Positions 1 through 7,774 of a DNA stretch of 64,000 nt are shown piece after piece (positions within the stretch are counted from its first letter, which is position 1; each line of letters opens with the position of its first letter). Both the position numbers and the translations under genes were made by a program. The notes under the pieces are model-generated. The model worked only from the letters and a program-made list of their open reading frames with translations, searched no databases and had not been told where the DNA came from. Source of the stretch: Nocardioides sp. CER19 (GTDB lineage Bacteria; Actinomycetota; Actinomycetes; Propionibacteriales; Nocardioidaceae); NCBI RefSeq assembly GCF_029846275.1, contig NZ_JARVWS010000001.1:1116001-1180000 (forward strand), in the 5' to 3' direction.

Positions 1-722
1 GCGCCTCCGTGCTGCCGTACGGCGGCTTCGCCGACGTCGCGCTCATGGACGTCGCGACCACCTTCCCCGCGCCCGCGTCCCTCGACGACGCCCAGGCGGC
101 GTCCCTCTACATCGGCTACCAGACCGGCTGGTTCGGCCTGCACCGGCGAGCCGGCCTGCGCGCCGGTGAGACGCTGCTCGTCCATGCCGCGGCGGGCGGT
201 GTCGGCAGCGCGGCCGTCCAGCTCGGCAAGGCGGCGGGCGCGACGGTGATCGGGGTCGTCGGCGGCCCCGAGAAGGCGGCGGTCGCCCGCGAGCTCGGCT
301 CCGACGTCGTGGTCGACCGGCACACCGAGGACTTCGTCCAGGTGGTCAAGGAGCACACCGGCGGCCGCGGCGCCGACGTCGTCTACGACCCGGTCGGCGG
401 TGACACCTACCAGCGGTCCACCAAGTGCGTGGCGTTCGAGGGCCGCATCCTCGTGATCGGCTTCGCCGGCGGCGAGATCCAGTCGGCCGCGCTCAACCAC
501 GCGCTGATCAAGAACTACTCGATCGTCGGGCTGCACTGGGGCCTCTACAACGTCGTCGACCCGGCCGCCGTGGCGGAGTGCCACCGGGCGCTCACCGACC
601 TCGCCGACCGGGGCCTGGTGCGACCGCTGGTGAGCGAGCGGATCTCCCTCGAGCGCGCGGCGGACGGCGTACAGCGGCTTGCCGACGGGGCCACGGTCGG
701 TCGCGTGGTGGTCACGCCGTGA
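1..722 (+). CDS. NADPH:quinone oxidoreductase-like zinc-independent alcohol dehydrogenase family protein (5' partial)
   Basis: The reading frame is open from the left edge, so the N-terminal GroES-like domain is partly missing. The visible 239 codons hold the Rossmann domain of the MDR superfamily: the nucleotide-binding segment HAAAGGVGSAAVQLGKAAGA, then a typical quinone-reductase stretch (GGRGADVVYDPVGGD) and the C-terminal VGRVVV strand. Members reduce quinones or enals with NADPH. Its stop codon overlaps the GTG start of the next gene, so it probably belongs to the acyl-CoA operon that follows, perhaps handling an unsaturated intermediate. The exact substrate cannot be read from sequence. 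Confidence 0.85.
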   Translation, partial: ASVLPYGGFADVALMDVATTFPAPASLDDAQAASLYIGYQTGWFGLHRRAGLRAGETLLVHAAAGGVGSAAVQLGKAAGATVIGVVGGPEKAAVARELGSDVVVDRHTEDFVQVVKEHTGGRGADVVYDPVGGDTYQRSTKCVAFEGRILVIGFAGGEIQSAALNHALIKNYSIVGLHWGLYNVVDPAAVAECHRALTDLADRGLVRPLVSERISLERAADGVQRLADGATVGRVVVTP

Positions 723-1378
723 GCGAGGTCGAGGCGGTCGTCTTCGACTACGGCGGCGTGATGACGACCCCGGTCCGCGACTCGATCGCCGCGTGGCTCG
801 CGGCCGACGGCATCGACCCGGAGTCGTTCAGCCGCACGCTCAAGGCGTGGCTGTCCCGGGGCGCGCCGGCCGGCACGCCGGTCCACCGGCTGGAGACCGG
901 TGAGCTGACACCGGACGAGTTCGGCACGCTGCTCGCCGCCGAGCTGGTGACCCACCACGGCGACCCGGTCGTCGCCGACGGCGTCGTGGCCCGGCTCTTC
1001 GCGGGCATGCGCGCGGAGCCGGCCATGTTCGACCTGGTCACCGAGCTGCGCGGTCTCGGGGTGCGGACCGCGATGCTGTCCAACAGCTGGGGCAACACCT
1101 ACCCGCGCGAGCGGATCGCCGAGGTCTTCGACGAGATCGTGATCTCCGGCGAGGTCGGGCTCCGCAAGCCGCAGGCCGAGATCTACCGGCTCGTCCTCGA
1201 CGGCCTGGAGGTCGCGCCGGAGCGCGCCGTCTTCGTCGACGACGCCGAGCCGAACCTCGCGGGCGCGCGCGACGTCGGGCTCCGCACCGTCCTGCACACC
1301 GACCCGGCCGGCACCCGCGCGGCGCTCGCCGCGCTCGTCCCGGGCCTGCGCGCCCATCTGGAGGGAAACGATGACTGA
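719..1378 (+). CDS. HAD-IA family hydrolase, ACAD10 N-terminal-domain-like
   Basis: 219 aa from a GTG that overlaps the previous stop (GTGA). HAD motif I reads VFDYGGV (Asp10). The usual second Asp of DxD is Gly, as I recall is also typical of the soluble epoxide hydrolase/ACAD10-type HAD domains. Motif II is AMLSNSW, motif III the Lys of GLRKPQAEIY, and motif IV VFVDDAEPN. The DxD change makes ordinary phosphatase activity uncertain. The gene overlaps the kinase gene downstream by 8 nt. HAD, kinase and acyl-CoA dehydrogenase in this order mirror the fused ACAD10 protein, so a role with the kinase on hydroxyacyl-CoA is inferred. Confidence 0.85.
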   Translation: MSEVEAVVFDYGGVMTTPVRDSIAAWLAADGIDPESFSRTLKAWLSRGAPAGTPVHRLETGELTPDEFGTLLAAELVTHHGDPVVADGVVARLFAGMRAEPAMFDLVTELRGLGVRTAMLSNSWGNTYPRERIAEVFDEIVISGEVGLRKPQAEIYRLVLDGLEVAPERAVFVDDAEPNLAGARDVGLRTVLHTDPAGTRAALAALVPGLRAHLEGNDD

Positions 1379-2390
1379 CGTCCCCGGCCTCGACCTGCCC
1401 CGGCTCGGCGCCTGGTTCGCCGGGCACGTGGTCCCGACCGGCGAGGTACGCCTGACCGCCCGGCACATCAGCGGCGGCAAGTCCAACCTCACCTACGAGG
1501 TGTCCGACGGCACCCGCGCGTGGATCGTACGGCGGCCCCCGCTCGGCCACGTCCTGGCGACCGCGCACGACATGGCCCGCGAGTACCGCGTGATGACCGC
1601 GCTCCGGAACACCGCCGTTCCCGTCCCGCTCACCTACGCGCTGTGCGAGGACGCCGAGGTCGTCGGGGCGCCGTTCTACGTGATGGAGCTGGTCGACGGC
1701 GTGCCCTACCGCCGGCGCTCGGAGCTCGAGGCGCTCGGGCCCGACCGGACCCGCGCCATCAGCGAGCGCCTGGTCGACACGCTGGTCGCGCTGCACGCCG
1801 TGGACCCGGTCGCGGTCGGGCTGGCCGACTTCGGACGCCCCGAGGGCTTCCTGGCCCGTCAGGTCGGCCGCTGGAAGAAGCAGATGGACGCGTCGTACCA
1901 CCGCGACCTCCCGGCCGCCGGCGAGCTGCACGCCCGCCTCGCCGAGAGCGTGCCGGCGGAGGGCGCCGCCGGCATCGTGCACGGCGACTTCCGGCTCGAC
2001 AACGTGCTGGTCGGCGCCGAGACCGACCGGATCAACGCCGTCGTCGACTGGGAGATGGCCACGCTCGGCGACCCGCTCACCGACCTGGCGCTGATGCTGC
2101 TCTACCAGCGGCTCGCCGCCTTCGGTGGCTCCGTCGTGAGCGACGTCAGCACCGCACCCGGCTACCTGTCGGAGTCGGAGATCCTGGCGCGCTACGACGC
2201 GGCGAGCCACCGCGACCTCGGTCGGTTCGGCTTCTACCTGGGACTCGCGGCCTACAAGCTCGCCGCGATCCTCGAAGGCATCCACTACCGCTACCTCCAG
2301 GGCCAGACGGTCGGGGAGGGCTTCGACACCATCGGCGACGCCATCCACCCGCTGCTGGAGGCCGGGCTGAAGGCACTCAAGGAGGACTGA
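1371..2390 (+). CDS. APH-fold phosphotransferase, ACAD10/11 kinase-domain-like
   Basis: 339 aa with an aminoglycoside phosphotransferase/choline kinase fold. The catalytic loop is IVHGDFRLDNVLV (about residues 201-213) and the metal-binding motif is VVDWEMATLGDPLTDLALM (about 223-241). This subgroup lies next to acyl-CoA dehydrogenases. In ACAD10/11 and in the Pseudomonas levulinate pathway the equivalent kinase phosphorylates 4-hydroxyacyl-CoA, and the dehydrogenase then removes phosphate. Here it overlaps the HAD gene upstream and the dehydrogenase downstream (TGATG), which supports that role over antibiotic resistance. The substrate is inferred. Confidence 0.88.
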   Translation: MTDVPGLDLPRLGAWFAGHVVPTGEVRLTARHISGGKSNLTYEVSDGTRAWIVRRPPLGHVLATAHDMAREYRVMTALRNTAVPVPLTYALCEDAEVVGAPFYVMELVDGVPYRRRSELEALGPDRTRAISERLVDTLVALHAVDPVAVGLADFGRPEGFLARQVGRWKKQMDASYHRDLPAAGELHARLAESVPAEGAAGIVHGDFRLDNVLVGAETDRINAVVDWEMATLGDPLTDLALMLLYQRLAAFGGSVVSDVSTAPGYLSESEILARYDAASHRDLGRFGFYLGLAAYKLAAILEGIHYRYLQGQTVGEGFDTIGDAIHPLLEAGLKALKED

Positions 2391-3610
2391 TGGACTTCTC
2401 GTTCGACGAGCGCACCGAGGAGCTGCGCGCCACCCTGCTCGACTTCATGAAGACCCAGGTCGAGCCCGCCGAGGCGGTCTTCTCCGACCAGCTCGGGTCC
2501 TCGGGCGACCGATGGGCCTGGGACGCGGTGCCTGTGATGGCGCAGCTGCGCGAGGAGGCCCGCCGCCGCGGGCTCTGGAACCTCTTCCTGCCCGGGGACG
2601 CGGGCGCCGGGCTGACGAACCTGCAGTACGCCCCGCTCGCGGAGATCAGCGGGCGCAGCCACCTCGCGCCGGCGGCGATGAACTGCGCCGCGCCCGACAC
2701 CGGCAACATGGAGGTGCTGCACCAGTTCGGGAGCGAGGACCACCAGAAGGAGTGGCTCCAGCCGCTCCTCGACGGCCGGATCCGCTCGGCCTTCGCGATG
2801 ACCGAGCCCGACGTGGCCTCCTCGGACGCGACCAACATCCAGCTCAGCATCGTCCGCGACGGCGACTCCTACGTGCTCAACGGGCGCAAGTGGTGGATCA
2901 CCGGCGCGATGAACCCGAACTGCCGCGTCTTCATCGTGATGGGGAAGACCGACCCGTCCGCCGAGCGGCACCGCCAGCAGTCGATGATCCTCGTCCCGCG
3001 CGACGCCCCCGGGCTCGAGGTCGTGCGCGCCATGCACGTCCTCGGGTACGACGACCACGACCACGGCGGCCACGCCGAGCTGTCCTTCACCGACGTCCGC
3101 GTGCCGGTCAGCAACCTGATCGGCGAGGAGGGCGCCGGCTTCGCGATCGCCCAGGCCCGGCTCGGCCCTGGCCGCATCCACCACTGCATGCGGTCGATCG
3201 GCGTTGCCGAGCGCGCGATCGAGCTGATGTGTGCGCGGGCGGCGAGCCGGGTGGCGTTCGGTCGACCGATCGCCGACCAGGGCGTCGTACGCGACTGGAT
3301 CGCGGAGTCCCGGGTGCGCATCGAGCAGCTCCGGCTGCTGGTCCTCAAGACCGCGTGGCTGATGGACACCGTCGGCAACCGCGGCGCGCACACCGAGATC
3401 CAGGCGATCAAGATCGCCACGCCGGCCACGGTGCAGTGGATCCTCGACAAGGCCATCCAGGTGCACGGCGCCGGGGGTCTCTCACAGGACTTCCCGCTGG
3501 CCGCCGCGTACGCCGGCATCCGCACGCTGCGCTTCGCCGACGGTCCCGACGAGGTGCACAAGAACGCGCTCGCCAAGGCCGAGCTGCGCCGCCAGGAGGC
3601 CGCCCGATGA
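2390..3610 (+). CDS. Acyl-CoA dehydrogenase, ACAD10/11-like
   Basis: 406 aa, the usual length. It has the flavin and substrate signatures AMTEPDVASSDATN and WWITGAMNPNC, and the C-terminal helix region QVHGAGGLSQDFPLA. Near the C-terminus RFADGPDEVHKNALAKAEL puts Asp where medium-chain dehydrogenases have the catalytic Glu (YEGT). The ADGPDEVH form is characteristic of the ACAD10/11 branch. The start ATG shares its A with the kinase stop codon, so the two are translationally coupled. I infer that it acts on the phosphorylated acyl-CoA made by the kinase. Confidence 0.92.
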   Translation: MDFSFDERTEELRATLLDFMKTQVEPAEAVFSDQLGSSGDRWAWDAVPVMAQLREEARRRGLWNLFLPGDAGAGLTNLQYAPLAEISGRSHLAPAAMNCAAPDTGNMEVLHQFGSEDHQKEWLQPLLDGRIRSAFAMTEPDVASSDATNIQLSIVRDGDSYVLNGRKWWITGAMNPNCRVFIVMGKTDPSAERHRQQSMILVPRDAPGLEVVRAMHVLGYDDHDHGGHAELSFTDVRVPVSNLIGEEGAGFAIAQARLGPGRIHHCMRSIGVAERAIELMCARAASRVAFGRPIADQGVVRDWIAESRVRIEQLRLLVLKTAWLMDTVGNRGAHTEIQAIKIATPATVQWILDKAIQVHGAGGLSQDFPLAAAYAGIRTLRFADGPDEVHKNALAKAELRRQEAAR

Positions 3611-4794
3611 CGCCCGCGGAGCTCCGCGGCCGGGTCGAGGCGTTCCTCGCCGAGCACCCGCCCGCCACCACGGAGCGCAGCGTGTTCCTCCACGCCCGCT
3701 ACGCCGCCGGGCTGGCCTGGGTCCACTTCCCGGAGGGCCACGGCGGCCTCGGGCTGTCGCGCGGCCTGCACCCGATGGTCGAGGCACTGTTCGCGGCGGC
3801 CGGTGCCCCGGACAACAACCCGCGCGCCAACGGCATCGGGCTGGGCATGGTGGCGCCGACGCTGCTCGCTTACGGCAGCGAGGAGCAGTGCCGCCGCTAC
3901 CTGGAGCCGCTGTGGTGCGGCGAGGAGATCTGGTGCCAGCTCTTCTCCGAGCCGGGCGCCGGCTCGGACCTGGCCGGGCTCGCCACCCGGGCGGTCCCCG
4001 ACGGCGACTCGTGGGTCGTCAACGGGCAGAAGGTGTGGACCTCCGGCGCCCACAACGCCGACCTCGCGATCCTGGTCGCCCGCACCGATCCCGACGTACC
4101 CAAGCACCGCGGCATCACCTACTTCCTGGTGGACATGAAGGAGCCGGGCGTCGACGTCCGGCCGCTGCGCCAGATCACCGGCGAGGCGGAGTTCAACGAG
4201 GTGTTCCTGACCGACGTACGCATCCCGGACGCGATGCGGGTGGGCGACGTCGGGGACGGCTGGCGGGTCGCCAACGGCACCCTCAACAACGAGCGGGTCG
4301 CCATCGGCGGCCATGCGGTGCCGCGCGAGGGCGGCATGCTCGGCGTGGTGGCGCGGTCGTGGCGCGACCGCCCCGAGCAGCACACCCCCGAGCTGCACGA
4401 CCGGCTGATGCGGTTGTGGGTCGAGACCGAGGTCGCCCGGCTCACCGGTCAGCGGCTCCGCCAGCAGCTCGCCGCGGGCCAGCCCGGCCCGGCCGGCGCG
4501 GCCATGAAGCTCACCTTCGCGCGGCTCCACCAGCAGCTCACCGGCCTCGACCTGGAGATCCGGGGCGAGGAGGGGCTGCGCTACGAGAGCGAACCCGGCT
4601 GGGACATGGTCCGGCCATCGCACGTCGACTTCACCGGTCGCGACGCCGTCTACCGCTACCTGCGCGCCAAGGGGAACTCCATCGAGGGCGGCACCTCGGA
4701 GATCCTCCGCAACATCGTGGCCGAGCGGGTGCTGGGCCTTCCGGCCGAGCCCCGCGTCGACAAGGACGTCCCCTGGAAGGAGGTGCCGCGATGA
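3607..4794 (+). CDS. Acyl-CoA dehydrogenase
   Basis: 395 aa, full length. FAD/substrate motifs are FSEPGAGSDLAGLATRA and GQKVWTSGAHNADLAI. The C-terminal segment SIEGGTSEILRNIVAERVLG is typical of actinobacterial FadE proteins. The ATG overlaps the preceding stop (ATGA), and its own stop overlaps the next dehydrogenase in the same way. Adjacent FadE genes of about 395 and 370 aa often encode the two subunits of an alpha2beta2 dehydrogenase, as in steroid side-chain degradation. That is a plausible reading of this pair, with an unknown substrate. Confidence 0.92.
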   Translation: MTPAELRGRVEAFLAEHPPATTERSVFLHARYAAGLAWVHFPEGHGGLGLSRGLHPMVEALFAAAGAPDNNPRANGIGLGMVAPTLLAYGSEEQCRRYLEPLWCGEEIWCQLFSEPGAGSDLAGLATRAVPDGDSWVVNGQKVWTSGAHNADLAILVARTDPDVPKHRGITYFLVDMKEPGVDVRPLRQITGEAEFNEVFLTDVRIPDAMRVGDVGDGWRVANGTLNNERVAIGGHAVPREGGMLGVVARSWRDRPEQHTPELHDRLMRLWVETEVARLTGQRLRQQLAAGQPGPAGAAMKLTFARLHQQLTGLDLEIRGEEGLRYESEPGWDMVRPSHVDFTGRDAVYRYLRAKGNSIEGGTSEILRNIVAERVLGLPAEPRVDKDVPWKEVPR

Positions 4795-5903
4795 ACGACG
4801 CGACCACCGGTGCCGACCTCGACGAGCTCGAGCTGCTCGACTCCGACGACGACCGCGACCTGCGCGCCGCGGTCGCCGGCTTCCTCGCCGACCGGTGCCC
4901 GTCGGGCGGCGTCGCCGCGATCTACGACGGGGACCGCGCCCTGGTCGAGCCGCTGTGGCGCGGGCTCGCCACGGAGCTCGGGCTGGCGGGCCTGCTCGTC
5001 CCGGAGGAGTACGGCGGCGCCGGTGCCGGCTCGCGAGACGCCGCCGTGGTCCTCGAGGAGCTCGGCCGGTCCGTGGCGCCGGTGCCGTTCCTGACGAGTG
5101 CCGTCGTCGCGACCACCGTGCTGGCGCAGGCGCCGACCGACGCCGGCCGCGAGCTGCTCGCCGATCTCGCCGAGGGCCGGCGCACCGCCGCGCTCGTGGT
5201 CCCGCTCTCCACGAGCCTGTCGGGCGCGCGCCCGGTCGCTGGCACCGTCCGCAGCGTGGCCGGAGCGCTCGAGGCCGACACCCTGCTGGTGCCGGTCGCG
5301 TCCGCCGTCGGGCTCGAGCTGCGCGCCGTCCCGGCGGCCGAGGCCACCACGGACCCGGTGGTCTCGCTCGACATGAGCCGACAGCTCGCGGACGTCACCG
5401 CCGACCCGGCGGCCGGAACGGTCGTCGTCACGGGGGACGCGACGGCCGCCGTACGGGCCGGGCTGCTCGCGGGCACCGCCCTGCTCGCCTCCGAGCAGCT
5501 CGGGGTCGCGCAGTGGTGCCTGGCGACGACCGTCGGCTACCTCAAGGAGCGACGTCAGTTCGGCCGCGTCGTGGGCGGCTTCCAGGCGCTCAAGCACCGC
5601 CTCGCCGACCTCTACACCTCGGTGGAGGGCGCGACCGCGGCGGCGCGCTACGCCGCGGCCGTGCTGGCCGTCGACCCGGCGGGCGACGAGACGGAGATCG
5701 CGACGCGCATCGCGGCGGCGTGGTGCTCCGACCTGGCGGTGCTGGCCGCGGAGGAGGCGGTCCAGCTGCACGGCGGCATCGGCATGACGTGGGAGCACCC
5801 CGCCCACCTCTACCTCAAGCGCGCCAAGGCCGACCAGCTCGCGCTGGGCCTGCCGGGTCATCACCGGGCGCGGCTGGGGGAGCTGGTCGGGCTCGTGCCG
5901 TGA
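4791..5903 (+). CDS. Acyl-CoA dehydrogenase, probable partner subunit
   Basis: 370 aa, shorter and Ala/Val-rich, with a weakly conserved central beta domain. N-terminal helices (LAGLLVPEEYGGAGAG) and the C-terminal bundle (ERRQFGRVVGGFQALKHRLA, QLHGGIGMTWEHPAHLYLKR) identify the family. The middle lacks the clear TEP..GSD flavin/substrate motif seen in the gene upstream. This is the pattern of the second subunit in heteromeric FadE enzymes. It is the last gene of the overlapping run; 62 bp separate it from glpD, which has its own promoter. Confidence 0.9.
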   Translation: MNDATTGADLDELELLDSDDDRDLRAAVAGFLADRCPSGGVAAIYDGDRALVEPLWRGLATELGLAGLLVPEEYGGAGAGSRDAAVVLEELGRSVAPVPFLTSAVVATTVLAQAPTDAGRELLADLAEGRRTAALVVPLSTSLSGARPVAGTVRSVAGALEADTLLVPVASAVGLELRAVPAAEATTDPVVSLDMSRQLADVTADPAAGTVVVTGDATAAVRAGLLAGTALLASEQLGVAQWCLATTVGYLKERRQFGRVVGGFQALKHRLADLYTSVEGATAAARYAAAVLAVDPAGDETEIATRIAAAWCSDLAVLAAEEAVQLHGGIGMTWEHPAHLYLKRAKADQLALGLPGHHRARLGELVGLVP

Positions 5904-5953
5904 GTGGGAGCGCGCACTGGTCCCCGTAGGCCCGCACTCACGACCCGCCCTGA

Positions 5954-5959
5954 CAGACT
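5954..5959 (+). promoter_or_regulatory. -10 box of a probable leaderless glpD promoter
   Basis: CAGACT followed by 6 nt and the ATG of glpD. No Shine-Dalgarno sequence is present. The spacing equals that at many other genes here, so transcription probably starts at or next to the start codon. Confidence 0.45.
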
Positions 5960-5965
5960 GGCGGT

Positions 5966-7717
5966 ATGAGCCAGCCCCCGCTGACGCCCGGTGTGCTCGG
6001 ACCCGCCGCCCGTGACGCCGCCCTCGCGGCGATGAGCGGGGCCGCGGGCGAGGCCGAGCTCGACGTCCTCGTCGTGGGCGGCGGTGTCGTCGGTGCCGGC
6101 GTCGCGCTCGACGCGGTCACCCGCGGGCTGTCCACGGGGCTGCTCGAGCAGCGCGACCTCGCCTCCGGCACCAGCAGTCGCAGCAGCAAGCTGATCCATG
6201 GCGGCCTGCGCTACCTCGAGATGATGGACTTCGCGCTGGTCCGCGAGGCCCTCACCGAGCGCGGTCTGCTGCTCACCCGCCTGGCGCCGCACCTCGTGCG
6301 GCCGGTGCCGTTCCTCTACCCGCTCACCCACAAGGGCTGGGAGCGTCCCTACGTCGGGGCCGGCCTCGCCCTCTACGACGGCATGGCGGCCGTCGGCGGC
6401 ATGAAGGCGGGCGGGGGCTCGGGGCTGCCCCGCCACCGCCACCTCACGCGGCGCGGCGTCGCCCGGATCGCTCCTGACTTCAGGTCCGAGACGGTCTCGG
6501 GTGCGATCAAGTACTACGACTGCCAGGTCGACGACGCCCGCCTGGTCACCACGATCGCCCGGACGGCCGCCCGGCACGGTGCCCACGTCGCCACCCGCGT
6601 CCGGGTCACCGGCTTCCTCCGCGAGGGCGAGCGGGTGGTCGGCGTGACGGCGCGCGACCTGGAGCACGGCCGTGACCTCGAGGTGAGGGCACGCGTGGTC
6701 GTCAACGCGGCCGGCGTCTGGACCGACGAGATCCAGGAGATGGTCGGCGGCCGCGGCGCCCTGCACGTGCAGGCGTCGAAGGGCGTCCACCTCGTCGTAC
6801 CCCGCGACCGGATCCGCAGCGACTCCGGCTTCATCGTGCGCACCGAGACGTCGGTGCTCTTCGTGATCCCGTGGGGCCGGCACTGGATCATCGGCACCAC
6901 CGACACCGACTGGAACCTCGACAAGGCGCACCCGGCCGCCTCGAAGGCCGACATCGACTACATCCTCACCCACGTCAACGCGATCCTGCGCGAGCCGCTC
7001 GACCACGAAGACGTCGAGGGTGTGTACGCCGGCCTGCGACCGCTGCTGGCCGGGGAGTCGGAGCCGAGCAGCAAGATCAGCCGCGAGCACACCGTCGTCA
7101 CCCCCGTGCCGGGCCTGGTGATGATCGCGGGCGGCAAGCTGACGACCTACCGCGTCATGGCGAAGGACGCCGTCGACGCCGCCGCGCACAGCCTGCGCGC
7201 CATCGCGAACCTGAGCCTGCGCGAGTCGATCACTGACAAGGTGCGGCTGCTAGGCGCCGACGCCTACGAGACCCGCGCCAACCAGCGCGTCCTGCTGGCC
7301 CGGCGCTCCGGGCTGCACGTCGCGCGGATCGACCACCTGCTCGGGCGCTACGGCGGCCTCGTCGACGACATCCTCGACCTCGTCGCGGAGCGCCGCTCGC
7401 TCGGCGCACCGCTCCAGGGCGCCGAGGACTACCTCGCCGCCGAGGTGGTCTACGCGGTCACCCACGAGGGTGCGCGCCACCTCGACGACGTGCTCACCCG
7501 CCGGACCCGGATCTCGATCGAGACCTTCGACCGCGGCGTCACGGCGGCACCCTGCGCCGCCCGGTTGATGGCGGCCGAGCTCGGCTGGTCGACGGAGACC
7601 GTGCGCGAGGAGGTCGACCACTACCTGCGCCGGGTCGAGGCGGAGCGTCAGTCGCAGCTGATGCCGACCGACCAGGAGGCCGACGAGGCGCGGATCCAGG
7701 TCACCGACATCGTGTGA
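5966..7717 (+). CDS. glpD: Aerobic glycerol-3-phosphate dehydrogenase
   Basis: 583 aa, full length for GlpD. It oxidises sn-glycerol 3-phosphate to dihydroxyacetone phosphate and passes electrons to the quinone pool at the membrane. The FAD-binding motif is VLVVGGGVVGAGVALDAVTR (about residues 33-52). The hallmark SSRSSKLIHGGLRYLE follows, and the second nucleotide-contact region is VPGLVMIAGGKLTTYRVMAK. The C-terminal DAO_C domain follows to residue 583. No glpF or glpK lies beside it. A GDPD gene at 44485 could also feed glycerol 3-phosphate to this enzyme. Confidence 0.95.
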   Translation: MSQPPLTPGVLGPAARDAALAAMSGAAGEAELDVLVVGGGVVGAGVALDAVTRGLSTGLLEQRDLASGTSSRSSKLIHGGLRYLEMMDFALVREALTERGLLLTRLAPHLVRPVPFLYPLTHKGWERPYVGAGLALYDGMAAVGGMKAGGGSGLPRHRHLTRRGVARIAPDFRSETVSGAIKYYDCQVDDARLVTTIARTAARHGAHVATRVRVTGFLREGERVVGVTARDLEHGRDLEVRARVVVNAAGVWTDEIQEMVGGRGALHVQASKGVHLVVPRDRIRSDSGFIVRTETSVLFVIPWGRHWIIGTTDTDWNLDKAHPAASKADIDYILTHVNAILREPLDHEDVEGVYAGLRPLLAGESEPSSKISREHTVVTPVPGLVMIAGGKLTTYRVMAKDAVDAAAHSLRAIANLSLRESITDKVRLLGADAYETRANQRVLLARRSGLHVARIDHLLGRYGGLVDDILDLVAERRSLGAPLQGAEDYLAAEVVYAVTHEGARHLDDVLTRRTRISIETFDRGVTAAPCAARLMAAELGWSTETVREEVDHYLRRVEAERQSQLMPTDQEADEARIQVTDIV

Positions 7718-7762
7718 CGCCAGCGTCTCCGGCGTTCGCCTGACGAGCACGAGATCCGCCTC

Positions 7763-7768
7763 TAGGGT
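7763..7768 (+). promoter_or_regulatory. -10 box of a probable leaderless promoter
   Basis: TAGGGT followed by 6 nt and GTG at 7775. This decides for the GTG at 7775 over the one at 7769, which would lie too close to the box. Confidence 0.45.
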
Positions 7769-7774
7769 GTGCCG

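Noticed and set aside
425..718. Upstream extension of the HAD-like gene
   Set aside because: It reads through the quinone-reductase gene in the wrong frame; the GTG at 719 overlaps its stop and starts the HAD motif I sequence properly.
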